Under the pieces are notes generated by a model that saw only the letters and a list, made by a program, of their open reading frames with translations, searched no databases and was not told the origin of the DNA. A DNA stretch of 64,000 bases from Methanoregula sp. (lineage in GTDB: Archaea; Halobacteriota; Methanomicrobia; Methanomicrobiales; Methanospirillaceae), in NCBI RefSeq assembly GCF_023227875.1, contig NZ_JALOCH010000001.1:186001-250000 (forward strand), given 5' to 3'. Within the stretch, counting starts at the first letter, position 1; the number at the start of each line of letters is the position of its first letter. Shown here one piece after another: positions 16,603-25,975 of the stretch. A program made the position numbers and the translations under genes.

Positions 16603-16995
16603 TTAGAGATCTTCCTTTTTCGTGTCCGGAGCCTTGTTCCGGGTCATGGTCTTGACCGCATCGATCAGCTGCGGTGCGAGCGACTCGCTCAGCGCAGAAA
16701 TTACCTGCGCGATCTGGCTGTCCTTCTTTAAGGACATGACCTGGACACCTTCGGGACCTTTTACGTCCTTGTGGAGGATGACGAGCGCAACGGGTTCGAT
16801 CCCGCCTCCGGCCCCGGCCCCCTGTCCCCCGCCGTCTTTTACGTGGCTGCCGCCGGCACCGAACCCGAAGCCATAGCGTGCCACCGGGACCACGAGTTTG
16901 TCGCCGAAATCGATCGGTTCGCCCATCACGTTCTTCGTGGAGAGGAATCCTTTCAGCTCGGATGCCGTCTCCTTGAGCATCTGTTCATTGGACAT
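16603..16995 (-). CDS. GerW family protein (YtfJ-like)
   Basis: A 130-residue soluble protein of the GerW/YtfJ family. It shows GEPIDFGDKLVVPVARYGFGFGAGG, a Gly-rich loop (GGGQGAGAGGG), and IEPVALVILHKDVKGPEGVQV. The family is named from Bacillus spore germination but occurs widely in non-sporulating archaea, where its role is unknown. ATG 16995 (MSNEQMLKE) is preferred over a frame extension to 17061 that adds unrelated residues. It is first in a minus-strand group with DUF2953 and one or two small proteins. Confidence 0.88.
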   Translation of the reverse strand: MSNEQMLKETASELKGFLSTKNVMGEPIDFGDKLVVPVARYGFGFGAGGSHVKDGGGQGAGAGGGIEPVALVILHKDVKGPEGVQVMSLKKDSQIAQVISALSESLAPQLIDAVKTMTRNKAPDTKKEDL

Positions 16996-17120
16996 GGTAT
17001 TCACCGGTGAATCTATTATCGTTCCAGTATTTGAACATGGCAGCAGCCCGGGACAGATCAATCCATTGCGATGCGGTCCGCGAATGAACGGAAACTGGCA
17101 GGGAATATCGTGTGCCGGGA

Positions 17121-19118
17121 TCAGGAGACCGGGTTTTCCTCCCTTCGGAAGAGGTGGCGGATCTCTTCTGCCACCTGGTCCGTGGAGAAGATCAGGAGTG
17201 CATCGCCGGCCTGCAGGCAGGTGCTGTCGTCCGTTGCGATCATCGCGTTGTTCCGGCGCACGCCAAACTCTGCGACGCCAAAACGGCCCTTGAGGTCCAG
17301 ATCGTTGATGGCCTTCCCGTCAGCACAGCATCCCGGTTCGACCGTGAGCACATGGATGCGCAGGGAAAGGAGGACCGTGTCCATTCCCATGGCCGGTTTA
17401 TCGCCGTTCTTTGTGAACTTGGAATAGCCCCAGTTCTGGAGCTTGCTGACGATCTTTGCGATCTCTGGTTCCGGCAGCCGGTATTTCTTGAGTGCCCGGG
17501 TGAAGATCTCGCGGGCCGCCTCGAACTCTTCCGACACCACTTCATCGGCGCCAAGGTCCAGCAGGTACTGTGCATGGCGGATGTGCTCGGTACGGGCAAT
17601 GATATAGATCTCCGGTGACATCCTGCGGGCCTTGTGGACAATGCGGGGCACGGCCTCCTGGTCGGAGACGGCGACAACCAGTGTCCGGGCATCACGGACA
17701 CCGGCATGTTCCAGCACCTCGTCCTGGACCGCATCGCCAAAGATGAAGTACGGCCGGCGGGCGGATTTCTCCCGGCGGATGATCTCGGGTTTCATCTCGA
17801 TGACCATGTACGGGATCCCGGTGATCTCGGCAGCGCGGGCAACGCTCTTCCCGGTGATGCCATACCCCGCGATGATGATGTGGTCCTTGAGCGTTGTCCC
17901 CCCATATTCCAGGTCAGGTGGTGCGAACAGGTCTTTTTTTGGCAGGTAAGGGATCACCCGGTAGTAGAGGTCGGTGAACCGGGGCGCGGCGTTCATCATG
18001 AACGGGGTCAGCGCCATGGTGACAATCGCCGATGCAATGAAGATCTGGTAGATCCGTTCCGGGATGAAACTCGCATCCAGCCCGGTCTTTGCGAGGACAA
18101 ACGAGAACTCCCCCACCTGGCAGAGGGCAAAACCGGTGAAGATGCTGACGCGGGCCGGCATGCCGAGCGCGGCGGATGCAAACGCGCCGGTCAGGATCTT
18201 GATGACGATGATGAGGATGACGATGACGATGATCATCTCGACCAGGGTGGCCTCGGAGAGGAGGAGCTGTATGTCGAGGAGCATCCCTATCGAGAGGAAG
18301 AAGACGCTCGCAAAGACGTCGCGGAAGGGGATGATGTGGCTGAGTGCATCGATGTTGTAATCCGATTCCCCAATGATCAGGCCGGCAACGAATGCTCCCA
18401 GCGTATAGGAGAGCCCCGCCTGGTTCGTGAGCCAGGCAACGATGACACAGATGCCGGCGATCGTGATGAAGAAGAGCTCGCGGTTCCGCTGCGAGGCGAC
18501 GCGGTACAGCAACCGCGGGACGACAAAGCGGCCAAGGATGACAATCAGGGCAAGGATGACGACGACTTTTATTATCTCCAGGGGGAGGGCACCCAGGTCA
18601 GGGCCGCTGCTGCCCATGAAGACCGGCAGGATCAGGATCATCGGGATGATGGCCAGGTCCTGGAAGAGCAGGATCCCAAAGAGTGTCCGGCCCTGCGTGG
18701 TATCCATTTCCCGCCGCTCCTGCAGGATCTTCATCACGATGGCGGTACTGGAGAGCGAGATGATGAACCCGAAGACGAGTGCCGACGTGAAGGGTACGGA
18801 AAGGGCGTACGTGACGGCCGTGACTGCGACAATGGTCGTGACGAGCTGGATGAGCCCGCCGATGAGGACGATCCGCCACGATTGTAAGAGTTTCTCGAAC
18901 GAGAACTCGAGGCCGATGGTGAAGAGCAGGAGGATGATACCGATCTCGCCAACCGTCTCGATCGATTTCTGGTCGGTGACGATACCGAATACGTACGGGC
19001 CGGCGAGCATGCCGAGGATGAGGTAACTGACAATGCTCGGGAGCCCGAACTGCTGGCCTACGTAGAGTAAGACGATCGCGATGAGGGCAACGCTGACAAG
19101 GCCCATCATGAAGTCCAT
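17121..19118 (-). CDS. CPA2 family cation:proton antiporter with TrkA domains (KefB-like)
   Basis: A 665-residue protein. Residues 1-390 hold about 12-13 membrane segments of the sodium/proton exchanger domain, including GILLFQDLAIIP with the ion-binding-region Asp and SYTLGAFVAGLIIGES. Then comes a TrkA-N (RCK) nucleotide-binding domain with IIAGYGITGKSVAR (about 410) and a TrkA-C domain (about 580-650). Such proteins exchange K+ or Na+ for H+ under control of NAD(H) or nucleotides. It is flanked by the GerW group and tRNA-Phe and looks monocistronic. Confidence 0.9.
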   Translation of the reverse strand: MDFMMGLVSVALIAIVLLYVGQQFGLPSIVSYLILGMLAGPYVFGIVTDQKSIETVGEIGIILLLFTIGLEFSFEKLLQSWRIVLIGGLIQLVTTIVAVTAVTYALSVPFTSALVFGFIISLSSTAIVMKILQERREMDTTQGRTLFGILLFQDLAIIPMILILPVFMGSSGPDLGALPLEIIKVVVILALIVILGRFVVPRLLYRVASQRNRELFFITIAGICVIVAWLTNQAGLSYTLGAFVAGLIIGESDYNIDALSHIIPFRDVFASVFFLSIGMLLDIQLLLSEATLVEMIIVIVILIIVIKILTGAFASAALGMPARVSIFTGFALCQVGEFSFVLAKTGLDASFIPERIYQIFIASAIVTMALTPFMMNAAPRFTDLYYRVIPYLPKKDLFAPPDLEYGGTTLKDHIIIAGYGITGKSVARAAEITGIPYMVIEMKPEIIRREKSARRPYFIFGDAVQDEVLEHAGVRDARTLVVAVSDQEAVPRIVHKARRMSPEIYIIARTEHIRHAQYLLDLGADEVVSEEFEAAREIFTRALKKYRLPEPEIAKIVSKLQNWGYSKFTKNGDKPAMGMDTVLLSLRIHVLTVEPGCCADGKAINDLDLKGRFGVAEFGVRRNNAMIATDDSTCLQAGDALLIFSTDQVAEEIRHLFRREENPVS

Positions 19119-19292
19119 GGTGCAGTCGCCTCCACAAGGGTGTTACGGTGTTCCATAATGTTCATGCACCGCGGGAAAACAGCGGTACGTTTGCTCGTAA
19201 ATATGTGTGGAGTGAGATGATATTTTTTATCGCGGGGTATCGCATGCGTCCGGTGAGCCTGAACTCTTTAAGGGAAGATCGGGAAAAAGAAG

Positions 19293-19366
19293 TGCCCCAG
19301 GCCTGATTTGAACAGGCGACAACCAGATCTTCAGTCTGGCGCTCTCCCGGGCTGAGCTACTAGGGC
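19293..19366 (-). tRNA. tRNA-Phe (anticodon GAA)
   Basis: A complete cloverleaf on the minus strand. Acceptor GCCCTAG pairs with CTGGGGC (one G-U), U8 and A9 are present, the D arm starts GCTC, the anticodon stem-loop is CCAGA-CTGAAGA-TCTGG, and the T arm is GCCTG-TTCAAAT-CAGGC. The discriminator is A. CCA is not encoded. No intron. A likely TATA element (TTTATTAG) lies about 30-35 nt upstream, near 19393-19403. Confidence 0.95.
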
Positions 19367-19441
19367 AGGGATACAATTGTTGTCCCTGTTGACTAATAAA
19401 TGATCTGTTCTTTGGTCTGTTTTTACGAAATGACCGTTCAT

Positions 19442-19450
19442 TTTTATACG
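19442..19450 (+). promoter_or_regulatory. TATA box for DHH phosphoesterase, implying a leaderless mRNA
   Basis: TTTTATACG ends 22 nt before the ATG at 19472. Transcription 25-27 nt after the TATA centre would begin at the start codon itself. No ribosome site is visible, which fits a leaderless transcript. Confidence 0.55.
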
Positions 19451-19471
19451 CCGGAATACGAGTATTAACCA

Positions 19472-20434
19472 ATGGCGTCCCCGAACAGCAGCGAAGATTC
19501 CGGCCTCGCGAGCGCGGTAAAAAGCCGCAGTGCGCATGTCGTCCACCTGACCCACAACGACCTCGATGCTGTGGGTGCGGACGCGGTGCACCGGATGAAG
19601 TTCGGCAATGACGGTGTATTCACGATCTGGAGCTCGGTGGGAAAATTTTCGTCCCTCTTCTCCCTTGTTGCCGCGTGTGACGGGAAGGGCGATCTCCTCT
19701 CCATCTCGGACCTCGGGTTTCACAACGACACAGAGTCCATTGCGGCAAAAGCAAAAAAGAACGGCTGGGTCGTGGAATGGCGGGACCACCACCGCTGGCG
19801 CGAGGAGGAGATAAAGAAGATCGAGAAGGTCGTCCCGCTCCTCCGGATCGATACCTCGTCCTGCGGGTCCGGCATCGTTGCCCGCGACCTCATGCCCGGC
19901 GATCCGGTTGCAACGGAAGTTGCCCGCGTGGTCTGCGATTACGACCTCTGGAAACATGAGGACCCACGGTCAGCTGTGCTGGGGCAGGTGCTCCAGCGGA
20001 AAGCGAACCGCGACCATGTCCGGGACTGCCTCATCAAAGGGATCTTTTCGGACGAACAGATCGAGCGCGAGTACCGGGAGATCAAGGAGGAGATGGAGTC
20101 GATGATGCGGCACAGTCTCCGGCAGGCGACCTTTGCCGGCACGAAATACCGGATCGCGTTTGCCCCGATGTACGGGTACCCGAGCGAGACCGCCCATTTC
20201 ATCCGTAACGAGAAGAAGACCGATATCGAAGTGATCATCGGCAGGGACGGGAAGTTCTCGATCCGGTCGGTCCCTCCCATCAGTCACCTCATCGCCCGCG
20301 AGTTCGGCGGCGGCGGGCACCCGGGCGCAGCGGGCGGCTCGTTCAATTTTACCGTCGTGGAGCGGTTCACGTGGTGGCTCTTTAAGAAGAGCCGGCATTT
20401 CGATGAACTCGTGAAGGTTGCCGAGACGCTCTGA
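19472..20434 (+). CDS. DHH family phosphoesterase
   Basis: A 320-residue protein with the DHH catalytic motifs: HNDLDAVG (residues 28-35), a second Asp region SDLGFHND, DHH itself (WRDHHRW, about 104), and C-terminal DHHA1-type FGGGGHPGAAGG (about 279-290). DHH proteins hydrolyse phosphodiesters such as oligoribonucleotides, cyclic dinucleotides or pAp using Mn(2+). The archaeal subgroup is not assigned a single substrate. It stands between tRNA-Phe (divergent) and the PEGA protein gene. Confidence 0.9.
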   Translation: MASPNSSEDSGLASAVKSRSAHVVHLTHNDLDAVGADAVHRMKFGNDGVFTIWSSVGKFSSLFSLVAACDGKGDLLSISDLGFHNDTESIAAKAKKNGWVVEWRDHHRWREEEIKKIEKVVPLLRIDTSSCGSGIVARDLMPGDPVATEVARVVCDYDLWKHEDPRSAVLGQVLQRKANRDHVRDCLIKGIFSDEQIEREYREIKEEMESMMRHSLRQATFAGTKYRIAFAPMYGYPSETAHFIRNEKKTDIEVIIGRDGKFSIRSVPPISHLIAREFGGGGHPGAAGGSFNFTVVERFTWWLFKKSRHFDELVKVAETL

Positions 20435-20512
20435 CCTTCCCGTTTTTCTGCCCGTTTTTTTCCAAAAGGCTAACCCTTATATGCATGGCGGGAAATCTGG
20501 TGTGATCAACCT

Positions 20513-21742
20513 ATGAAGCATTTCCTACTCTGTCTTCTCCTTGCGGTGCTCTGTATCAGCATTGCGCCTGTCTCGGCATCGGCACCGCCCGGGGGATCGG
20601 GCTGGCTGACGATCAACAGCAATGTTGATGGCGCATCGGTCTATCTCGACAATACGTATAAAGGAACCATCTCCGGAGGATCGCTCGATATCGAGAACGG
20701 AGTCTATGCCAGTTCGTATAAAGTAACAAAGGACGGGTATTACGATGCCAGCGGGGATGTCAATTATGTCCCGGGCGGCAATGCGAACCTTGAGATCACG
20801 GTCAGCCTCACGCCAAAACCCACCGGCAGCGGCAAGGGCTGGTTTGCGGTCCACAGCAATGTCGATGGCGCAACCGTCTCGTTTGATGGAGTAACGAAGG
20901 GAACGGTCAGCGGCGGTGTCTTCTCATTCGAGATCTCCACAACGGGAACGCCGTATACTACCTACTCCGTGAGCAAGAGCGGGTACGTGACCTATTCCGA
21001 CAGCATCACCAGCATGCCTTCCGATGGCCAGACCGTCAGCCTGTACGCGACCCTCAACCCGGTCCCGACAGCGCAGACATCCGTGCCGACAACGAGCACG
21101 ACCATCATCGGCGGTGACCAGGGATGGTACAAGGTCACGTGCAACGTGAACGGTGCATCCGTCTATCTTGACAACTCCTACAAGGGAACGATATCCGGCG
21201 GATCGCTCTCCATACCGGTGTACAGCACCGGAACACCGTATTCCACCTACCGTGTTGAGAAGAGCGGGTATGCCACCGCCACCGGAAGGGTCCCCTCATC
21301 ACCGGCAAAAGATCAGACCGTCACCTTCCATGTCGCCCTGACTCAGACCGGCACGGCAGCCCCGACTACGGTGGCGACCACGATCGCGAGTCCCCTGGGC
21401 AGTGGCAAGGGATACCTCGCCTTCCATACCAATGTCGACGGGGCAACCGTAACCATCGGCACGTTCATGGCCGGGATCACGAAATCCGACGGCCTCCTGA
21501 CCGTCCCGGTCTCCACCACCGGTACGCCGTTCGAGGCATTCACCGTCACCAAATCCGGGTATGCGACTGCCACCGGCACCGTCCCCCGCCAGCCGGCACA
21601 GGGTGAGACGGTGGATATTTACGTCACCATGACGGCAGAACAGCCGACACCGGTCCCGACAACGCAGTCCCCGGTCCCTATCCCGGTCATCCTTGCCGGT
21701 GTGCTCGGGGCAGCGGTGCTGATCAGTGTCCGGCGAAAATAA
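20513..21742 (+). CDS. Secreted PEGA-repeat surface protein
   Basis: A 409-residue exported protein. Residues 1-23 form a signal peptide (ending VSASA). Four PEGA-type repeats start near residues 30, 108, 203 and 299, each with a pattern like SNVDGASVYLDNTYKGT and ending KSGY followed by variable text; repeats 1 and 3 share VYLDN-YKGTISGGSL almost exactly. Thr/Pro linkers separate the repeats. A hydrophobic C-terminal helix with RRK suggests membrane anchoring and an archaeal sorting tail. PEGA domains are common in S-layer-associated proteins of Methanomicrobiales. Confidence 0.88.
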   Translation: MKHFLLCLLLAVLCISIAPVSASAPPGGSGWLTINSNVDGASVYLDNTYKGTISGGSLDIENGVYASSYKVTKDGYYDASGDVNYVPGGNANLEITVSLTPKPTGSGKGWFAVHSNVDGATVSFDGVTKGTVSGGVFSFEISTTGTPYTTYSVSKSGYVTYSDSITSMPSDGQTVSLYATLNPVPTAQTSVPTTSTTIIGGDQGWYKVTCNVNGASVYLDNSYKGTISGGSLSIPVYSTGTPYSTYRVEKSGYATATGRVPSSPAKDQTVTFHVALTQTGTAAPTTVATTIASPLGSGKGYLAFHTNVDGATVTIGTFMAGITKSDGLLTVPVSTTGTPFEAFTVTKSGYATATGTVPRQPAQGETVDIYVTMTAEQPTPVPTTQSPVPIPVILAGVLGAAVLISVRRK

Positions 21743-21859
21743 ACCCGGGATCCCCCGGACCTTTTTTTAAAACCCGTTGTTCCTTATCACGACAATGGAT
21801 TATTATCACTCAGGTCATCCAATAATTTTTTAAACAGTATTTCCCAATGACCCATCACC

Positions 21860-22360
21860 ATGAAAAAAAGACTCTTCATCATGACCGGACTCTGTATCCT
21901 GGCGTTTGTGGTGATGCCGGCGCAGGCATTTTCCATGAAATCGCTTTCAATAAACGTCGCAGAGAACGGCGATGCACAGGTCGATGTCCGGTATGACCTC
22001 TCATTCATCGAACAGAGCGCGGTGTTCTTCCGGATCGCAGACCCGGCGAGCGAGCTCCAGTCTGCGTTCGCATACGGGTCCTCGCAGCCGGTGACCGTGA
22101 GCCAGGCAACGAGTTCTTCGTCCCAGATAATCATCCCTTCCTATGCATCGGTATCCACGAAGGATGGATCAACCACCATGACCACGCCTTCGATGTCATT
22201 TGAACAAGCCCAGGCCGTCCTCAACGGGTACTGGTTTGCCCCGCTCGTTTCACCGGATTTCTCCCCCACGCTGACAACGGTCATGTTCCCGGACGGGTAC
22301 CAGGAGCGGTTTGACGACCAGATCGCCATCCCCTCGATCTCCCACACGGTCCCGTCATAA
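21860..22360 (+). CDS. Hypothetical secreted protein
   Basis: A 166-residue protein with a clear signal peptide (MKKRLFIMTGLCILAFVV, cleavage after AQA). The mature part has a beta-rich start (SINVAENGDAQVDVRYDLSF) that resembles the opening of archaeal 'quasi-DUF' surface proteins, but I cannot name a family. It lies 117 bp after the PEGA gene and may be part of the same cell-surface set. It converges with the gene at 22441. Confidence 0.65.
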   Translation: MKKRLFIMTGLCILAFVVMPAQAFSMKSLSINVAENGDAQVDVRYDLSFIEQSAVFFRIADPASELQSAFAYGSSQPVTVSQATSSSSQIIIPSYASVSTKDGSTTMTTPSMSFEQAQAVLNGYWFAPLVSPDFSPTLTTVMFPDGYQERFDDQIAIPSISHTVPS

Positions 22361-22440
22361 TTCCCCTGCTCCTCTCTTTTAATCCCGGTGAGCAATACGG
22401 GTTTTGCGATCATCATCTCAGGGAAAAAATGATGGCCGGC

Positions 22441-23232
22441 TCAACGCACGTACACTGCCTTTGTGACAAGGTCTTTCCAGTACTCAGTGCAGTCGCCGGT
22501 GCAGTATCCTCCCGCAACAATCTGGTCAGGGTCGAGATGCGAGCGGGCAAGTTCGATCGCTTTTTGATCCGGGTCGATGATGAACACTTTTTTGAGGGTG
22601 TATTCATTCGTGAGATCAATGAGGGTAGAAAGATGGTCCTTCCCAACGGCGACCCGGTGCTGGTACTCCATGAGCGCCGCGAGGCTTTCCCGGTCAGGCT
22701 CCGGCTGGAAGAAGAAGCATTTCTGCCGGGCCAGTGCTGCAAGCTCGGCGTCGTCCATGATATCGCAGACCAGGACATGGCCGGCAACACCGGTATCCCG
22801 CATCGCCCGCATCAAGGCCTTGTACGTCCCGCAGATCGCGTCCGACCATTCGTCCCCGTCCTCATAGTACGCATCTTCGATCCCTAGGACATGGGGCGCC
22901 GGCATGGCACACTCTGCCCCTCTCTTCTGCACGACAATGCCTGCGGCATCTTCAATAATTGCCGGGGAGTCAAGGTGAAGTTCCCCGACCGCCCGGTTGT
23001 CCGTGATGCCGGTGATGCTCTGCCGGATCCGGTCATGGTAGAATTTCCCGCCGGCACAGGGCGACATGATCCCTGCTGAGGCCTGCGGGGCGAGCGACTG
23101 GTGGAGCTGGTACGTGATGATGTCCGCGGTCCTGCCCCGGTGCTCCGCAATCCATTCCGCGAGTGCGGCCACGTCCGGCTGCACGGGCTCTGCCCCGAAT
23201 GCCCGCGTTGCCAGGTTCAGCCGTTTCACCAT
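22441..23232 (-). CDS. Hypothetical protein, unassigned
   Basis: A 263-residue soluble protein. Cysteines at PCAGGKFY, AECAMP, CDIMDD and YCTGDCTEYW, plus acidic clusters such as GIEDAYYEDGDEW, suggest a metal- or nucleotide-binding enzyme, but I recognise no family. ATG 23232 (MVKRLNLATRAFG) is chosen; in-frame ATGs at 23259 and 23253 are alternatives. It diverges from metG across only 40 bp, so both genes share a promoter region. Confidence 0.65.
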   Translation of the reverse strand: MVKRLNLATRAFGAEPVQPDVAALAEWIAEHRGRTADIITYQLHQSLAPQASAGIMSPCAGGKFYHDRIRQSITGITDNRAVGELHLDSPAIIEDAAGIVVQKRGAECAMPAPHVLGIEDAYYEDGDEWSDAICGTYKALMRAMRDTGVAGHVLVCDIMDDAELAALARQKCFFFQPEPDRESLAALMEYQHRVAVGKDHLSTLIDLTNEYTLKKVFIIDPDQKAIELARSHLDPDQIVAGGYCTGDCTEYWKDLVTKAVYVR

Positions 23233-23272
23233 AATAGAGATCTTATTACTCATAAGCATCTAAAACGTAGTG

Positions 23273-25261
23273 ATGAATAACCAGCCGCTGCTCGTCACCT
23301 GCGGGCTGCCGTACACGAACGGCCCCTGCCATTTAGGCCACCTGCGAACGTACGTCCCTGCCGATATGTACGTCCGCTACATGCGGCGGGCAGGCGAAGA
23401 AGTTGTCTTCGTCTGCGGTTCGGACAACCACGGGACCCCCATCGTGGTCTCGGCCGAAGAGCAGGGTATCTCCCCCCGGGCGCTCTCGGAGAAATATCAC
23501 AAGCATTTCGACGAGACCTTCAAGCGGATGGGCGTCATGTTCGACAGGTTTGGCATGACCGATGACCCGGCCACTCACCACCGGACTCAGGCGATCGTTG
23601 CCGAACTCGAGAAGAACGGCTACATCTACAAACAGATCGTCCACCAGGCCTACTGCACGAAGTGCAAACGCTTCCTGCCGGACCGGTACGTGGAGGGCAT
23701 CTGCCCGCACTGCGGCAAGCCGGCCCGGGGCGACGAGTGCGACCAGGGATGCGGCAAGCACCTTGAGCCGGGCGAGATCAAGGACCCGGTCTGCAAGGTC
23801 TGCGGCACGAAGGCGGAGTTCCGCGACCAGGAGCACTACTTTTTCAAACTCTCGGAGTTCAGGGACTTTCTCCTCCCCTTCCTCGACAAGGTCCGGGGCA
23901 CGACCAACGCGAAGAACTACGCGATCGGCTGGATCAGGGACGAGCTCCATGACTGGTGCATCACCCGGACGCTCGAATGGGGCGTGAAGTTCCCGGGCCG
24001 TGACGACCTCGTGGTCTATGTCTGGGTCGATGCCCCCATCGGCTACATCGCCTTCACCGAGGAATGGGCGAAAGCGAACGGCAAGGACTGGAAACGCTAC
24101 TGGTGCGGGGAGAACCGTGTCACCCATTTCATCGGCGGCGACATCATCTACCACCACTCGATCTTCTGGCCGGCGCTCCTCAAGGGTGCCGGTTACGGCG
24201 TCCCGCACGCGATCGTGGCAAGCGGGATGGTGAAGGTCGACGACCACAAGTTCTCCAAGTCGCGGGGCTACGTGGTCTGGACCAATGACGATTACCTTGA
24301 CAAGGGCCTGCCCGCCGATTACCTCCGCTACTACCTGCTCGCGTATACGAGCCATACGAAAGAACTGAACTTCTCGTGGAAGGTCTTCTCCGAGCGGATC
24401 AACAACGAGGTGGTCAACATCTTTGGCAACTTCGTGTACCGCACGCTCTACTTTGCGCAGAAGGAGTTCAACGGCGTCCCGCCCGGCGAGGTCGATCCCG
24501 CCATCACGGCCGAGATCGAGAAGACCCTTGCAACCGTGGACCAGCTGATGCGGGACTACGAGTTCAAGGGCGCTGTTGACGCGATCATGAACCTCGCAGC
24601 GTTCGGCAACACCTACATCCAGACCAATGCCCCGTGGAAACTGATCAAGACCGACCGGGCAGCAGCAGCACAGGTGATTAAGAACGCGATCCAGATTGTC
24701 AAGGCCCTTGCCCTGCTCTTTGAGCCGGTGATGCCGGATGCGGCATGGCGGTGCTGGAAGCAGCTTGGGTACTACGATGCCGTTGCGAACCACCCGGTCA
24801 GCGATGCCACGCACCCGGTGCCCGAGGCCTGTCTCCACCCCCCCACGCCGCTCTTTGTGAAGATGGAAGAGGACCAGGTAAAAGAGCTTGAAGCCCTGCT
24901 CAATAAACGCGTCGCGGAGGCGAACAGGAAGATGGAAAAGACACCCGCCATATCGATCGAAGAATTTGCAAAAGTTGAGATGAAGACCGGCATTGTCCGT
25001 GCTGCCGAGGCAATCCCGAAGTCCAGCAAATTGCTGAAGCTGCAGGTGGATATCGGTGGCGAGAACCGCCAGATCGTGAGCGGCATCGCCCGGTTCTACA
25101 AGCCGGAGGATCTCGTTGGCCAGAACGTGATCGTGCTGACAAACCTTGCGCCGGCAAAGATCTTCGGTGTCGAGAGCAACGGGATGATCCTTGCAGCGGG
25201 TGATGCGGCATCCCTGCTCACGCCGCTCAAGGCCGTGGAACCGGGCACGAAGATCCGGTAA
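23273..25261 (+). CDS. metG: Methionine--tRNA ligase
   Basis: A 662-residue class I synthetase that charges tRNA-Met. The HIGH-type motif is HLGH (residues 20-23). Zinc-binding knuckles follow (CTKC, CPHC, CDQGC, CKVC between about 125 and 180), the KMSKS-type loop is KFSKS (about 327-331), and residues 560-662 form the C-terminal EMAP-like tRNA-binding OB fold (FAKVEMKTGIV). The fused OB domain is usual for this order. ATG 23273 follows an in-frame GTG at 23270; an AT-rich stretch about 20-30 nt before suggests a leaderless mRNA. Confidence 0.95.
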   Translation: MNNQPLLVTCGLPYTNGPCHLGHLRTYVPADMYVRYMRRAGEEVVFVCGSDNHGTPIVVSAEEQGISPRALSEKYHKHFDETFKRMGVMFDRFGMTDDPATHHRTQAIVAELEKNGYIYKQIVHQAYCTKCKRFLPDRYVEGICPHCGKPARGDECDQGCGKHLEPGEIKDPVCKVCGTKAEFRDQEHYFFKLSEFRDFLLPFLDKVRGTTNAKNYAIGWIRDELHDWCITRTLEWGVKFPGRDDLVVYVWVDAPIGYIAFTEEWAKANGKDWKRYWCGENRVTHFIGGDIIYHHSIFWPALLKGAGYGVPHAIVASGMVKVDDHKFSKSRGYVVWTNDDYLDKGLPADYLRYYLLAYTSHTKELNFSWKVFSERINNEVVNIFGNFVYRTLYFAQKEFNGVPPGEVDPAITAEIEKTLATVDQLMRDYEFKGAVDAIMNLAAFGNTYIQTNAPWKLIKTDRAAAAQVIKNAIQIVKALALLFEPVMPDAAWRCWKQLGYYDAVANHPVSDATHPVPEACLHPPTPLFVKMEEDQVKELEALLNKRVAEANRKMEKTPAISIEEFAKVEMKTGIVRAAEAIPKSSKLLKLQVDIGGENRQIVSGIARFYKPEDLVGQNVIVLTNLAPAKIFGVESNGMILAAGDAASLLTPLKAVEPGTKIR

Positions 25262-25975
25262 TCTTTTTTTATTCAATCATATTCCGGAAGTCCCGGACAA
25301 TTTTTTTCAAAAGTGAAGAGGAGAACCCATGCCGGTTTGTACTCCCGGCACGGGTGTGGATGAGGTAAGTTACCGGTCCCATGTGCAAAGGACCGGTTCA
25401 GAGTGGTGCGGGTGTTACCGCCGAGTCGCGGTGGCGCTGGACGATGGTTGTCGTGCGCCAGTTCTCGCTCGGTGCGATCTCCCCGATCCATCCCATGGCC
25501 GGCATCCGGTATGGTCTGGCACGGTTGCCGGTCCGGGATCCTTCCCGGGCATGATGGCAGGTCTCTTGATGACCTGTTCCCGTTGGGGAGTTGCTGTTTG
25601 TGGTCATGACATAGTCTCCTGGCCGCCTGCCTGCACGCCATGGCTTGATGCCGTGCTGCCGGCGGTCCGAATGTCTCCTTGCTATCCGTTACCGGCATGA
25701 TCGCCCCATTGCAGGATCCACCGGGGAAAGTGTGCAGGTGGATCCTTCATGAGGCCGCATGCGGGAGATTTGCGGATACGAGTGCTGTTCGTCCCGTTCC
25801 TGTTGGGGCGAAACACTCTGATCAGAGAGTCAGGTGCCACTGCACTTATATTCGTAAAATATGCCGGGTAAGATGGTAGTACCACGCGGTTCAACCAATG
25901 AACGAAAAAATACAAGGATACTGGCCCGTTGAGTTTTTTAATAACCCGGCAGAAAAGCCGCAGGCATTCACATCA
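25262..25975. other. Region without a confident gene
   Basis: Open frames exist on both strands (for example 25273-25698 minus and 25329-25700 plus), but they overlap each other and show unbalanced composition with no domain, signal or ribosome site. A short palindrome CTGATCAG lies near 25819. The region converges from metG and the end of msrA. It may hold a decayed gene; nothing can be assigned. Confidence 0.5.

Noticed and set aside
17634..18887. Long acidic plus-strand frame opposite the antiporter
   Set aside because: Asp/Glu-rich low-complexity sequence that mirrors the antiporter's hydrophobic codons.
23333..25276. Long minus-strand frame of 647 residues opposite metG
   Set aside because: It is a mirror of a GC-rich, strongly biased coding strand; metG has all synthetase motifs.
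25273..25698. Minus-strand frame of 141 residues, with plus-strand rivals over the same bases
   Set aside because: His/Pro/Arg-rich composition without a domain; frames on both strands are equally long, as expected for non-coding GC-rich DNA.
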